NCBI GenBank assembly: GCA_965217125.1
Contig: OZ244244.1
Coordinates: forward strand, 682,001-746,000
Direction of reading: 5' to 3'
Origin: JAAOIF01 sp965217125
GTDB taxonomy: Bacteria > Pseudomonadota > Gammaproteobacteria > PS1 > Pseudothioglobaceae
Length of the DNA stretch: 64,000 bases
The number at the start of each line of letters is the position of its first letter. The first letter of the stretch is position 1. A program made the translations under genes and the position numbers. Below are positions 40,944-50,700 of this stretch, one piece after another. The notes under the pieces are model-generated. The model made no database searches. It was not told the origin of the DNA and was given only the letters and a program-made list of their open reading frames with translations.

Positions 40944-41435
40944 ATGCAAACAGCGTATTTTGCTGGCGGATGTTTTTGGTGTGTTGAGGCGATTTTCCAG
41001 CGCGTAAAAGGCGTTAATAGTGTTGTCTCTGGTTATTGTAACGGCACCGGCGCTAACCCAACTTATCAAGATATTTGCACAGGAACAACCGGGCATGCAG
41101 AGGCAATCAAAATTGAATTTGATGAATCTCAAACCTCTTTTGCCGCGTTATTAGCCGTGTTTTTTGCCACCCATGATGCCACAACACTTAATCAGCAAGG
41201 TAATGACCGCGGCACACAATACCGTTCTGCGGTGTTTTATGTAAATGCTGAGCAACAACAGCAAGCCGCGCAATTTATACAAAAATCCGGCGGCAAGATT
41301 GTAACCGAACTAACAAAACTTGATGTGTTTTATCCAGCTGAAGACTACCATCAAAATTACTTTAACAACAACAAAAATCAGCCATATTGCCAGCTATTAA
41401 TCGCACCAAAATTGGCTAAATACTTCCATGAATGA
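40944..41435 (+). CDS. msrA: peptide-methionine (S)-S-oxide reductase MsrA
   Basis: MsrA repairs oxidised methionine. The catalytic motif GGCFWCVEAIFQRVKGV begins at about residue 7 from the ATG at 40944, and HAEAIKIEFD, GNDRGTQYRSAVFY and DYHQNYF follow. The ATG at 40944 gives the normal start; the upstream TTG at 40929 would add five residues. It overlaps the MoeB-like gene by 8 nt. Confidence 0.94.
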   Translation: MQTAYFAGGCFWCVEAIFQRVKGVNSVVSGYCNGTGANPTYQDICTGTTGHAEAIKIEFDESQTSFAALLAVFFATHDATTLNQQGNDRGTQYRSAVFYVNAEQQQQAAQFIQKSGGKIVTELTKLDVFYPAEDYHQNYFNNNKNQPYCQLLIAPKLAKYFHE

Positions 41436-42171
41436 CCAAGATTTACTTAGGTATTCACGCCAAATTTTATTGCCAGAAATCGGCATAGAAGGGCAGCAAT
41501 CTTTGCTTGATTCAACTATGTTGCTAATCGGCATCGGCGGGCTTGGCTCGCCCTCGGCTATGTATCTTGCCGCCGCTGGGGTTGGTCATCTGCTTATTGC
41601 TGATTTTGACCAAGTCGAATTGTCCAATTTACAACGACAAATTATTCACTACACGGATGATATTGGCACGGATAAGGTTAATTCTGCTAAAGATAAATTA
41701 TTGGCAATTAACCCTAATATTCAAATCAGCACTATAAAAAACTTAGATGAAAACATCAATTCATTTGTAAAAAAAGCTGATGTAGTATTAGATGGCACTG
41801 ATAATTTTGAATCGCGTTTTAACATCAATCAAGCCTGTGTGTTAGCAAAAACCCCATTAGTTTCAGCTGCTGTTATCCGTTTTGAAGGTCAATTATCGGT
41901 TTTTAAAGGCTATCAGGCAAACCATGCCTGTTATCAATGTTTATATCCAAAAGTCGGCAATAGCCATGAAAACTGTAGTGAAAATGGCATATTAGCCCCA
42001 GTAGCAGGGTTGTTAGGCACATTACAAGCACTGCAAGCAATAAAAGTCGCACTAAATTTAGGCGAGCAATTAGTCGGCAAACTAATGATTATTGATGCAC
42101 TAAATTTAAGCTTTAGAAATGTCAAAATTAGCAAAGACAAATCTTGTAAAATTTGCGCTAACGGGGCGTAG
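41428..42171 (+). CDS. MoeB/ThiF family adenylyltransferase
   Basis: A 247-residue E1-like enzyme that adenylates the C-terminus of MoaD or ThiS for sulfur transfer. It has GIGGLGSPSAMYLAAAGVGH (Rossmann, about 34-53), D-x-V-x-x-S-N-L-x-R-Q and the nucleotide-binding DGTDNFESRFNIN (about 123-135). The zinc-binding pairs are CYQC (about 169-172) and CKIC (near 243). No rhodanese domain is fused, which suits MoeB. Its stop codon lies inside tRNA-Pro. Confidence 0.9.
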   Translation: MNDQDLLRYSRQILLPEIGIEGQQSLLDSTMLLIGIGGLGSPSAMYLAAAGVGHLLIADFDQVELSNLQRQIIHYTDDIGTDKVNSAKDKLLAINPNIQISTIKNLDENINSFVKKADVVLDGTDNFESRFNINQACVLAKTPLVSAAVIRFEGQLSVFKGYQANHACYQCLYPKVGNSHENCSENGILAPVAGLLGTLQALQAIKVALNLGEQLVGKLMIIDALNLSFRNVKISKDKSCKICANGA

Positions 42172-42238
42172 CGCAGTTTGGTAGCGCACTTGACTGGGGG
42201 TCAAGTGGTCGGAGGTTCAAATCCTCTCGTCCCGACCA
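42162..42238 (+). tRNA. tRNA-Pro (anticodon GGG)
   Basis: Acceptor CGGGGCG pairs with CGTCCCG; D-arm TAGCGCAGTTTGGTAGCGCA; anticodon arm CTTGACTGGGGGTCAAG with GGG; T-arm GGAGGTTCAAATCCTC. A CCA end is encoded at 42236-42238. Its first 10 nt also encode the last codons and stop of the MoeB-like gene. Confidence 0.97.
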
Positions 42239-42368
42239 CTTAATAACATTTTTAATTGGTTTTTATAGGCTATGACTAATAAATTTGTGTTAAAAATATT
42301 TTATTTAATATTGTTTTTAAGATACATATCTTTATAATCACATAGTTTTTACTTACTAAGGAATAAAT

Positions 42369-42833
42369 ATGAATAATGAAGAATACGAATACGCGGGTTT
42401 TTGGATTAGAGTTGGTGCGGCGCTAATTGATATGCTATTAATTTTAATAATTACTGCTCCATTAACAATGATGATATATGGAATCTCAGTATGGGAAGGT
42501 GAAACAACATTTTTAGGTCCAGCTGATTTTTTAATCAACTACACATTACCATTTTTTGCTACTGTATTATTTTGGTATTATAAATCTGCTACTCCCGGAA
42601 AAATGGCATTGAAAATAAAAATAGTTAATGCCGATGATGGCGGCAAATTAAGCGTAGGACAAAGCATAGGCAGATATTTTGCATATATTCCAGCTATGTT
42701 AGTTTTATTTATTGGCATATTTTGGGTAGCATTTGATAGTAGAAAACAAGGTTGGCATGACAAATTAGCAAAAACAGTAGTAATTAGAAAGAAAAATACG
42801 AATTTTACTAAAAAAGTAGAATTTAAAAGCTAA
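42369..42833 (+). CDS. RDD family membrane protein
   Basis: A 154-residue protein with three membrane segments. YAGFWIRVGAALIDMLLILI near the N-terminus carries the Arg and Asp of the RDD name (Arg about 13, Asp about 19), and GWHDKLAKTVVIRKK at the end is the second motif. RDD proteins are thought to be transporters or membrane regulators. Its stop is followed by ctaacaaaaacactctgcctg, which resembles an attC opening. Confidence 0.88.
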   Translation: MNNEEYEYAGFWIRVGAALIDMLLILIITAPLTMMIYGISVWEGETTFLGPADFLINYTLPFFATVLFWYYKSATPGKMALKIKIVNADDGGKLSVGQSIGRYFAYIPAMLVLFIGIFWVAFDSRKQGWHDKLAKTVVIRKKNTNFTKKVEFKS

Positions 42834-42883
42834 CAAAAACACTCTGCCTGACTTTGGCGCTTTTTTGGCAAAGGATATAAACA

Positions 42884-43102
42884 ATGAAACTAAATTATTA
42901 CAACGATACCGATTCTTTATATATTGATTTATCGCTGAGCAAAAGTGTTGAGAGTAAAGAAATCTCAGATGGTGTTATTATTGATTATGATAGTTTTGGA
43001 AATGTTACCGGAATTGATATTGATAACGCAAGCAAAATTCTTGATTTGAAAGAATTTACAATGAGCCATCTTCCTTTTCAAAAACAAGCGATATTAGCAT
43101 AA
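42884..43102 (+). CDS. DUF2283 family protein
   Basis: A 72-residue protein starting MKLNYYNDTDSLYIDLS with GVIIDYDSFGNVTGIDIDNA, the full DUF2283 pattern. Members often sit beside DUF4258 toxin-like genes; no partner is visible here. The sequence after its stop begins taacaaatcattcct, identical to the attC opening seen in the island, although no closing half is seen. Confidence 0.88.
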   Translation: MKLNYYNDTDSLYIDLSLSKSVESKEISDGVIIDYDSFGNVTGIDIDNASKILDLKEFTMSHLPFQKQAILA

Positions 43103-43257
43103 CAAATCATTCCTACTCAAAGATACAAGAGGATTGCAGTTGGTTTTTAGATAGTTTTATGCAAAATATAGCAAGGCTTAATGTCATATTTGCAATTATT
43201 ATCTTTGGATTAGGAAAATATGGTTAAATACAAGTCTTTAACATTTAAAAGGTAATT
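43103..43257. other. gap with attC-like half and small hydrophobic frame
   Basis: It begins with an attC-type opening (taacaaatcattcct from 43100). Then comes a 22-residue frame (MQNIARLNVIFAIIIFGLGK onward, about 43159-43227) with no ribosome site. Both may be relics of a cassette. Nothing else is seen. Confidence 0.3.
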
Positions 43258-44061
43258 ATGAAATATTTATTTATTATTTTAGCAATGTTTTTGCTAAGTA
43301 GCTGTGGAGACGGCAGTGGCAGTGCTGGCAATAATGCTGGCGACACTTCTGGTGATAGTTCTGGCGACACTTCTGGTGACACTTCTGGTGATAATGCTGG
43401 CGACACTTCTGGAGATAATGCTGGCGACAGTGCTGGCGGTAGTAACAATAATGTTCAAACTACAGCAACCTATACAATAACTTTTCAGGCAAGTTGGACA
43501 AGTGAAAAATTTCCAACTAATTTTCCAGGAGGCGACCATTTTTCTGGTTTAATTGGCGCAACACATAATGAATCAGTGGTTTTTTGGCAACGAGATAGCA
43601 GTGCTACTGCAGGCATTGAAAGTATGGCAGAAGTAGGCTCAAAAAGTTTATTAACAGCAGAAATTGAGACAGCAAGAAACGCTGGCAATGCGCAATTTAC
43701 ATTAAGTGGTGGTGGATTAGGTTCAGGCATTAGTAGCACGGCACTTCAGTTTAATATCAGTCAAGAGTATTCCTTAGTTACATTAGTGAGTATGATTGCC
43801 CCTAGCCCTGATTGGTTTGTCGGGGTTAATGGTGTTGATTTATTTGTTAATGGAGATTGGGTAGATTCTATGGTAATAAATTTATTCTTATATGATGCTG
43901 GCACTGATGGAGGAGAGACTTTTGTTGCTGCTAACAGCAATACTACTGGCGAAACCATTACTCGTTTAACAACTGATGCTGCAAATACAGATTTTAATGA
44001 CGGCATTCATCGCACATCTGGCGATTATGTTGGACAATTTACTTTTCAAAAAACTGAATAA
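43258..44061 (+). CDS. lipoprotein with Spondin_N-like domain
   Basis: A 267-residue surface lipoprotein. The signal ends at LSSC, so Cys about 16 is lipidated. Residues about 22-65 are a low-complexity linker of GDTSGD/NAGD units. Residues about 70-265 match a Spondin_N domain, with FSGLIGATHNESVVFWQRDS, GIESMAEVGS, LVTLVSMIAPSPDWFVGVNG and NLFLYDAGTDGGETF. Bacterial members are exported, possibly adhesive or metal-binding. It immediately precedes the giant modular genes. Antisense ORFs here are shadows of the linker repeat. Confidence 0.85.
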   Translation: MKYLFIILAMFLLSSCGDGSGSAGNNAGDTSGDSSGDTSGDTSGDNAGDTSGDNAGDSAGGSNNNVQTTATYTITFQASWTSEKFPTNFPGGDHFSGLIGATHNESVVFWQRDSSATAGIESMAEVGSKSLLTAEIETARNAGNAQFTLSGGGLGSGISSTALQFNISQEYSLVTLVSMIAPSPDWFVGVNGVDLFVNGDWVDSMVINLFLYDAGTDGGETFVAANSNTTGETITRLTTDAANTDFNDGIHRTSGDYVGQFTFQKTE

Positions 44062-44079
44062 AACACCTGAAACAACAAA

Positions 44080-44192
44080 TAAAATGAAAAATAACAATAA
44101 AAGGGCAACGCCGCCATTATTTTAAAAAAAACTTTTTTATTTATAAATAATGCTATAAAATAAAAATTTATATTAACCACTAATAATTTATT
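44080..44192 (+). repeat. giant-gene leader, copy 1 (with terminator-like hairpin)
   Basis: The first of four leaders of about 110 nt. It includes aaaagggcaacgccgccatt, a degenerate form of the terminator hairpin AAGGGC...GCCCTT, then a T/A-rich run and an AT-rich promoter-like block (tataaataatgctataaaat). The ATG follows without a Shine-Dalgarno sequence. Confidence 0.6.
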
Positions 44193-47100
44193 ATGAAAAA
44201 AATAATCCTAACACTACTATTAACCCTCTCAGCCTTAATTAATGTTAATGCTGCTACAGCTTTTTCCTTAGATATTGATGGCAATGGGACTATTAATGCC
44301 TCTAATGATGGATTAGTTATCTTTAAATATTTACTAAACTCTAATGCTAACAATTTACATACTACTATTTCTAGTAATGCTGCTGATGACAGAAAAACAA
44401 CCGCACAGTTGAAGGCTTATTTAGATAGTGCAGGAGGTATTTTAGATATTGATGGCAATGGGAGTACTAATGCCTCTAATGATGGCTTGATTATCTTTAA
44501 ATATTTACTAAACTCTAATGCTAACAATTTACATACTACTATTGCTAGTAATGCAGTTGGTAGCAAAACAACAACCGTAGATTTGAAGGCTTATTTAGAC
44601 CAATATATTGGCTCCGTTGTAATTACTACTGGAACTGCTACTGTAACTGGAACTTTTAAGGAATCTGATCTTGATGCTGGTGCTGAATATACAAACAATG
44701 ATAATGATGACTTAGATAGCGGAACTTATGTTGATACTTTTATTACAGAATTAGAAGATGGAGTTGAAGTTGATATATCTAAAAGAACACTTACTGGAAC
44801 TATCTACACTGTTACCCGTGATGTTAACACTGGAACTGCTACTGTAACTGCAACATTCTTTGAGTCTGATGTTGGAGATAAAAACAAGGATACTGATACC
44901 TTAGATAATGGAACTTATATTGAGACTTTTACTACAGAATTTATTAATGGAGTTGAAGATACATCTAAAAGAACACTTACTATAACTACCTACACTGTTA
45001 CCAGTGATATTAACACTGGAACTGCTACTGAAATTGGAACTTTTAGTGAATCTGACCCTGCTATTGGAAATCAAAACAATGATAATGATGACTTAGATAG
45101 TGGAACTTATGTTAAGATTTTTGCTACAGAATTTATTAATGGAGTTGAAGATACATCTAAAAGAACACTTACTATAACTACCTACACCGTTACCAGCGAT
45201 GTTAACACTGGAACTGCTACTGCAACTGGAACTTTTAGTGAATCTGATCTTGAAGCTGGTGATGAATATACAAACAATGATAATGATGACTTAGATAGTG
45301 GAACTTATGTTAGGACTTTTACTACAGAATTTATTAATGGAGTTGAAGATACATCTAAAAGAATACTTATTGAAACTATCTACACTATTACCAATGATGT
45401 TACTCCTGTTGAAAGTGAATTAACTGCTATTTATGCTGCTGATACTCCTCCAACTGCATTTATCAGTGGTGGTGCTATCGATACTGTGGCATTAGCAATA
45501 CCAACTGGTGCTGGAAATGCTCAAAGTAGAGTTGATTTTCTATCATTATTAGATTCAGGATCAACTGCTACAATACAACAAGTACACTCTGGTGATACTA
45601 ACAATCCTTCATACATTGTATTTCAACAAAATCAAGGAACTGTTAATGCTCTTGTGAATGGAACTTATAGTGATATAGCTACAACAGATTTTAGAGATTG
45701 GGCTTTAGAAGTTGTAAAAGCAATTTGGCATTTAGAACACCCTAATTATGCTAGAGCGAAGCAACTTTCTGAGTTAATAGGCCAACACGGTATTACTGCC
45801 GGTCAAGTGAATTATAGTGGTGGCATGCAAATCTGGAATTATACTCAAAACGGAACTGATTATAATTTTTCATTCGGAACAGCCAGTTCTTTAATTGAAA
45901 TAACTGATTGGGATACTAAATTTCAGGAATTATTATATACAGTAAATCCTAATTCTCACGCAGCAAGAAAAGCTGTTTTAGAATCTTATAATTCTATTGA
46001 CGGCATTTCTAATCTTGAAGTGAAAACAACTGGAACTATTACTATTACTTATTTAACATGGGATTTGAATGGAACTTTACAACCTAACTATTATTTTAGC
46101 GCTACTAATCCAACTATAAATGCACAAGGAGATACTGATGGTGATCTTTCAGCTCTTTCTACACAACAATTTGAGCAATATAGAGAGAGATTGTATAATA
46201 AATTAATTGATCATTTTCCAACTCCTGCTGAAATTAGAGCTATTAGAATAGCTGACATTGCAGATTTAGATGATGCTGCTACTGATGTAACAATCACTAA
46301 TAGTTTCTCCAATACTGTTGGAGATACATTTCAAATAAATGTAGTAGGTGATCCTGTTTATCAATCTGAATTTTCCACAAATACTTATGAAAATGGAATT
46401 TTATTATTTGAAAATTTAGGAGATACCCAATGGATTAATATGAAGCAAGCAATTTCTGATGAAATTGGTAACATTGATGATGATATTACAGAAAGAAACA
46501 TAAGAATTGCTGTATTAATTCAAAATGCAAATAATGATGTAACTGTAGATGCTCTATATAATGCTGTTCGTGGTGATCTTTTTGAATTAGATAATGGCAC
46601 TACAAAAGCACAGATCTATGTTAATGATTATGATCTTCCGCTTGTATCAGGTGGATATACAAGGTTAGAAAATTTAGAATCAACAAGTGAGTATAGCGCA
46701 CTGGACACAGCGATAGCCGCAAAAGCCACTGAATTGCAAAATGAAATCTTTGAAGTAGCATTTCAAGCTTTTTATGATTTAGATACACTTCCAGCCACAC
46801 TTCCAAGTGTTATTGATGTTGCTGCTCAAGCAGTAAGCACTAGTGGTTCTAGCGGTCTTCCCAGAAAGGATTTTATGAAGTTGTTAGGAAAATTTGGAGT
46901 TACAATAGTTAATGTAATTGATGTCTCTTCCAATGATAAATCTTATGTTGAATTATCTAGTAATGTTAATGTTTATGCTCTTGTTAATGGTTTTACTTAT
47001 CAATTAGATCCAAGTGATTTTAGTGATTGGGTTTTTGAAGTTATGAAAGAAGTTTGGGATCACGGACATACTACTAATGAGCAAAGAGGTGGAATCATAA

Positions 47101-47594
47101 ATGGTGCTTTTGATACAGATACTCTTGATGTTAAAATATTAACATTTACAGAACCACAATCACTTCATGATTGGTGGGTTCATTTCAATGATATCCTAAT
47201 ACTATCTGGTGGCACATCTGCTGACCCAATGTATAACAATGAATATACTGCAAACATTCATGTTGAAAGTATGACTGAAGCAGTTTATCAAAGACTTCTT
47301 GTATTTATTCAATACATGGTTGATAATCAAGCAAGATTAAAACTTATTACTGGTTATAATGATAGAGAACAAGAAATACAAGATTTAACAACCGAATTTG
47401 GTGCTAGTGTTAGCATATCTTTATCTGTTAATAATGAAAATCATTTTACATTTTCAAAGAATAATGAAAGTAGTCTTCCAGTTCAATCTAATTGGACTCA
47501 TTCTGTAGGAGTAACTCTTGAACAATTAAGTGCTGATAATTGGGTAAAATTCTATGCAAAATGTAGAGGTATCCTAATTGGATTAGGTAACTAA
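44193..47594 (+). CDS. giant modular secreted protein 1 (dockerin-like repeats)
   Basis: A 1133-residue protein. The signal peptide MKKIILTLLLTLSALINVNA is followed by two dockerin/EF-hand-like repeats (about 24-140), each with DIDGNGTINASNDGL-type Ca loops, IFKYLLNSNANNLHTTI and an LKAYLD end. Residues about 146-403 are four 62-67-residue tandem repeats (TGTATVTGTF; ESD; DSGTYV; TEFINGVEDTSKRTL), found only in this paralog. Then come modules ending in helices like ALEVVKAIWHLEHPNY and a C-terminal unit NWVKFYAKCRG. It is acidic and Asn/Thr-rich. It should be exported by Sec; surface or secreted function is inferred. Confidence 0.85.
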   Translation: MKKIILTLLLTLSALINVNAATAFSLDIDGNGTINASNDGLVIFKYLLNSNANNLHTTISSNAADDRKTTAQLKAYLDSAGGILDIDGNGSTNASNDGLIIFKYLLNSNANNLHTTIASNAVGSKTTTVDLKAYLDQYIGSVVITTGTATVTGTFKESDLDAGAEYTNNDNDDLDSGTYVDTFITELEDGVEVDISKRTLTGTIYTVTRDVNTGTATVTATFFESDVGDKNKDTDTLDNGTYIETFTTEFINGVEDTSKRTLTITTYTVTSDINTGTATEIGTFSESDPAIGNQNNDNDDLDSGTYVKIFATEFINGVEDTSKRTLTITTYTVTSDVNTGTATATGTFSESDLEAGDEYTNNDNDDLDSGTYVRTFTTEFINGVEDTSKRILIETIYTITNDVTPVESELTAIYAADTPPTAFISGGAIDTVALAIPTGAGNAQSRVDFLSLLDSGSTATIQQVHSGDTNNPSYIVFQQNQGTVNALVNGTYSDIATTDFRDWALEVVKAIWHLEHPNYARAKQLSELIGQHGITAGQVNYSGGMQIWNYTQNGTDYNFSFGTASSLIEITDWDTKFQELLYTVNPNSHAARKAVLESYNSIDGISNLEVKTTGTITITYLTWDLNGTLQPNYYFSATNPTINAQGDTDGDLSALSTQQFEQYRERLYNKLIDHFPTPAEIRAIRIADIADLDDAATDVTITNSFSNTVGDTFQINVVGDPVYQSEFSTNTYENGILLFENLGDTQWINMKQAISDEIGNIDDDITERNIRIAVLIQNANNDVTVDALYNAVRGDLFELDNGTTKAQIYVNDYDLPLVSGGYTRLENLESTSEYSALDTAIAAKATELQNEIFEVAFQAFYDLDTLPATLPSVIDVAAQAVSTSGSSGLPRKDFMKLLGKFGVTIVNVIDVSSNDKSYVELSSNVNVYALVNGFTYQLDPSDFSDWVFEVMKEVWDHGHTTNEQRGGIINGAFDTDTLDVKILTFTEPQSLHDWWVHFNDILILSGGTSADPMYNNEYTANIHVESMTEAVYQRLLVFIQYMVDNQARLKLITGYNDREQEIQDLTTEFGASVSISLSVNNENHFTFSKNNESSLPVQSNWTHSVGVTLEQLSADNWVKFYAKCRGILIGLGN
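44628..45401 (+). repeat. four tandem 186-201-nt repeats in giant gene 1
   Basis: Units start at 44628, 44829, 45015 and 45207, each with actggaactgctactg. They encode a 62-67-residue beta-type repeat rich in Thr and Asp. The units are similar at nucleotide level, so their number could vary by slippage or recombination. Confidence 0.85.
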
Positions 47595-47599
47595 ACAAT

Positions 47600-47626
47600 G
47601 TTATTCCCGTCTTCGGGCGGGATTTA
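47600..47626 (+). terminator. terminator hairpin type A after giant gene 1
   Basis: CCCG-TCTT-CGGG (47606-47617) sits inside attcccgtcttcgggcggga. The same sequence follows giant gene 4 at 60091. Genes 2 and 3 have a different hairpin. Confidence 0.6.
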
Positions 47627-47630
47627 ACTT

Positions 47631-47742
47631 AAATAAAATGAAAAATAACAATAAAAGGGCAGTGCCGCTTATTTAAAAAAACTTTTTTATCTATAAATAA
47701 TGGTATAAAATAGAAAGTTATCTTAACTACCACTAACTTATC
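47631..47742 (+). repeat. giant-gene leader, copy 2
   Basis: Near-identical to the leader before giant gene 4 (55418-55532), including tataaaatagaaagttatct and ctaccactaacttatc before the ATG. The terminator-like hairpin is slightly shortened (aaaagggcagtgccgcttat). No ribosome site is seen. Confidence 0.65.
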
Positions 47743-50700
47743 ATGAAAAAAATAATCCTAACACTACTATTAACCCTCTCAGCCTTAGTTAATGTTAATG
47801 CTGTTGCAGCTTTTTCCTTAGATATTGATGGCAACGGGACTATTAACGCCTCTAACGATGGCTTGATTATCTTTAAATATTTACTAAACTCTAATGCTAA
47901 CAATTTACATACTACCATTTCTAGTAATGCAGCTGATGACAGAAAAACAACCGCACAGTTGAAAGCTTATTTAGATAATTCAGGAGATATTTTAGATGTT
48001 GATGGCAACGGGACTACTAATGCCTCTAATGATGGCTTGATTGTCTTTAAATATTTACTAAACTCTAATGCTAACAATTTACATACTACTATTGCTAGTA
48101 ATGCACCTGGTAGCAAAACAACAACCATAAATTTGAAGGCTTATTTAGACCAATATACTAACACTGATGTTTCTAACATGTATTCAGGGGATAGACCTAC
48201 TGAACTTACAGCAGAACAAATTGCTGATGCTAATGGAGCTGGAACTGAGCAGGAACATCTAGCTGTATTACAAACTGCGGGATTTTCTAATTATCGAATT
48301 TCCTTTGATTACGAAGCTATACAAGTGTGGGTTCTTGATACAGATTTGAGCATAGGAACTATTTATGCAAGAATACAACTTCCTAGTGATTTACAACAAC
48401 TACGCACTTCTTTAGATGATGCTGAATTTCAAGCAATTTTCCTTGAAACTATTCAAGCAATATGGGATTTAGTAAATCCTATTACTGAAAGGCAAAGTAG
48501 ATTAAATCAACTTGATGCTTTAGAAACTAAATATAATATACTATCTTCTAGTTTAACTGAATCGGGGGAATTTCAAACAACGAATAAATTTGTTACTTAT
48601 CTTTATCAATTAACTCAAGGAACGGATGAGACTTACCAATTTGGTGAGTTTGATTATATTGAAGATGTAACTGATTGGGATACTAAACTTCAAGAATTAG
48701 AGGATCAAGTAAATCCTCCTACTACTGCCACTTATCAAACTGATCTAGCAGCGATATTCGCTAATGATACTGCTCCAACGGAGCTTACTCCTTTATTAAC
48801 TGCTGAAGCTAATAGGGTTGCTAATACAACAAGCTCACAAGATAAGAAAAATCTATTTGAAAATCTGACAGGAGATGGTGTTACTGTAACTTATGGTTTC
48901 GATAGTACTGATGAATTCTTTACTGTATCTTCTAACGGAAATTCTATTTCAAATAATGTTATAGCTAATTTTATAGTTACTGTTAATCCAGATGAAGCTG
49001 ATTTAAGATCAGTATTCTTTAATGTTATATTAGAGAAATGGAATCAATTATATCCTGCTCCTCTTACAGCAGCTGAAGAGCTTGTTGCTATATTTGCTTT
49101 AGGAACTTCTCCAACTGCTTTTGTTGATTATCCTGCATTAGATGCAGAAGCAGATGGTATTTTACAAGCTGCAAGAGCACAACATATTGTCAATTCATTA
49201 ACAAATCTTAACGGAGTTACAGTAACTTACACAATTAACACTACTCCTAAATCATTTAATGTAGCAAAAGCAGGTGAAACTACTATTAATGTTCTTCAAG
49301 ATTCATCAAGTGGAAGTGCTGTTTCGCTTGATACTCTTTCCGTTTTTAAAGATATTTATTTCCAAACTATTCAAGCAAAATGGGATATATTACATCCTGC
49401 TGTTACTGAAAGGCAAAGTAGGCTCAATCAACTTGATGCTTTAGGAACTAAATATGAAGTACTATCTTCTAATTTGTTGGAATCTGGAAATGAACCAGAA
49501 GGAACAAGTAAATATGTTGTTTATAGTTATCAATTAATCCACGGTACAACTGAGAGTTACCAATTTGGTGCCTTCGATTTTATTCAAGATGTAACTGATT
49601 GGGATACTAAACTTCAAGCATTAGAGGATCAAATAAAAAGAGAAGATAGATTAAATGATTTTGCCGGTTTAGTTGGTCAGTATGGTGTTACTTCGATGTC
49701 GGCAAACGATGCTGATTCTAATGGTGAACTTTTTGCAGCTTACATACAAGATGGGGGTTCTGTAACAGGTTTCTCATTCGGTATATATGCTAATTTTGGT
49801 GTAATTCCACAATCAATATTTGATACTAAATTCGATGAACTCGTAGCTAAATTAATAGCTGATGAAGTAACTGGACCCACTGTTGAAAGTGAGGCTGAAG
49901 ATTTTTATGCTTCAACTGAACCTCCGACAGGATTTGTTGCTAACAGCCTTATTGATGCTGAAGCACAATCATTTAGAGATGATCAATCTAGCTCAAGATC
50001 AGTGTTTTTAGAAAGACTCTCTTCTTCAACTTATCGTCTCAGTTCAGCGTCTGCTGTTGATGGGTATGTAACGTATGATATAATTACTTTTACCTCAAAT
50101 ACTGCTATTGAAACAATTTCTGCTGATGTTAGTGGTGCTTTGACTAAACAAGAATTCAGTGATTTTACTTTTAAGCTTATGTTAGCGGTCTGGCATTTAG
50201 AACATCCTAATTATGTTGCACCAACTCCTTTTGAAATTGAGCTTGCGGCTCTTTATGCTTCTAATACTGCTCCAACAGGATTTGTCAGTGGTGGTGCTAT
50301 TGAAACTGAAGCATTAGCTTTTCAAAGTCCTTTAGGTTCTGTTATAGAAACTTTCATGCAGAAATTAAATTCTGAAAACTATGAAGTATTTTCATTAGGT
50401 GCCGTTATACCAGTAAAAGTTACTCTTAAAACTGGTCAATCTATTGATAGTCCTTACGATGATATAACTGTAGGAAATCACACTGGAGCACAAATTAGAG
50501 ATTGGGCTTTAGAAGTTGTAAAAGCAATATATCTTTTAGAAAATCCTCCACTTTCTCTTGAAGAGGAAATTGCAGCTATGTATGATGCTGCAACACCTCC
50601 AACTTCATTTGTTGATACTATTGGTGACGCTGCTATATTAGCTAATCAAAATGCAACAGTCCCACCTCTTCAGCAATCTAGAATCGATTTTATAAGTCTA

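Noticed and set aside
43294..43539. Minus-strand ORFs across the Gly-Asp-Ser linker of the Spondin_N lipoprotein
   Set aside because: They mirror the repeat codons of the real plus-strand gene.
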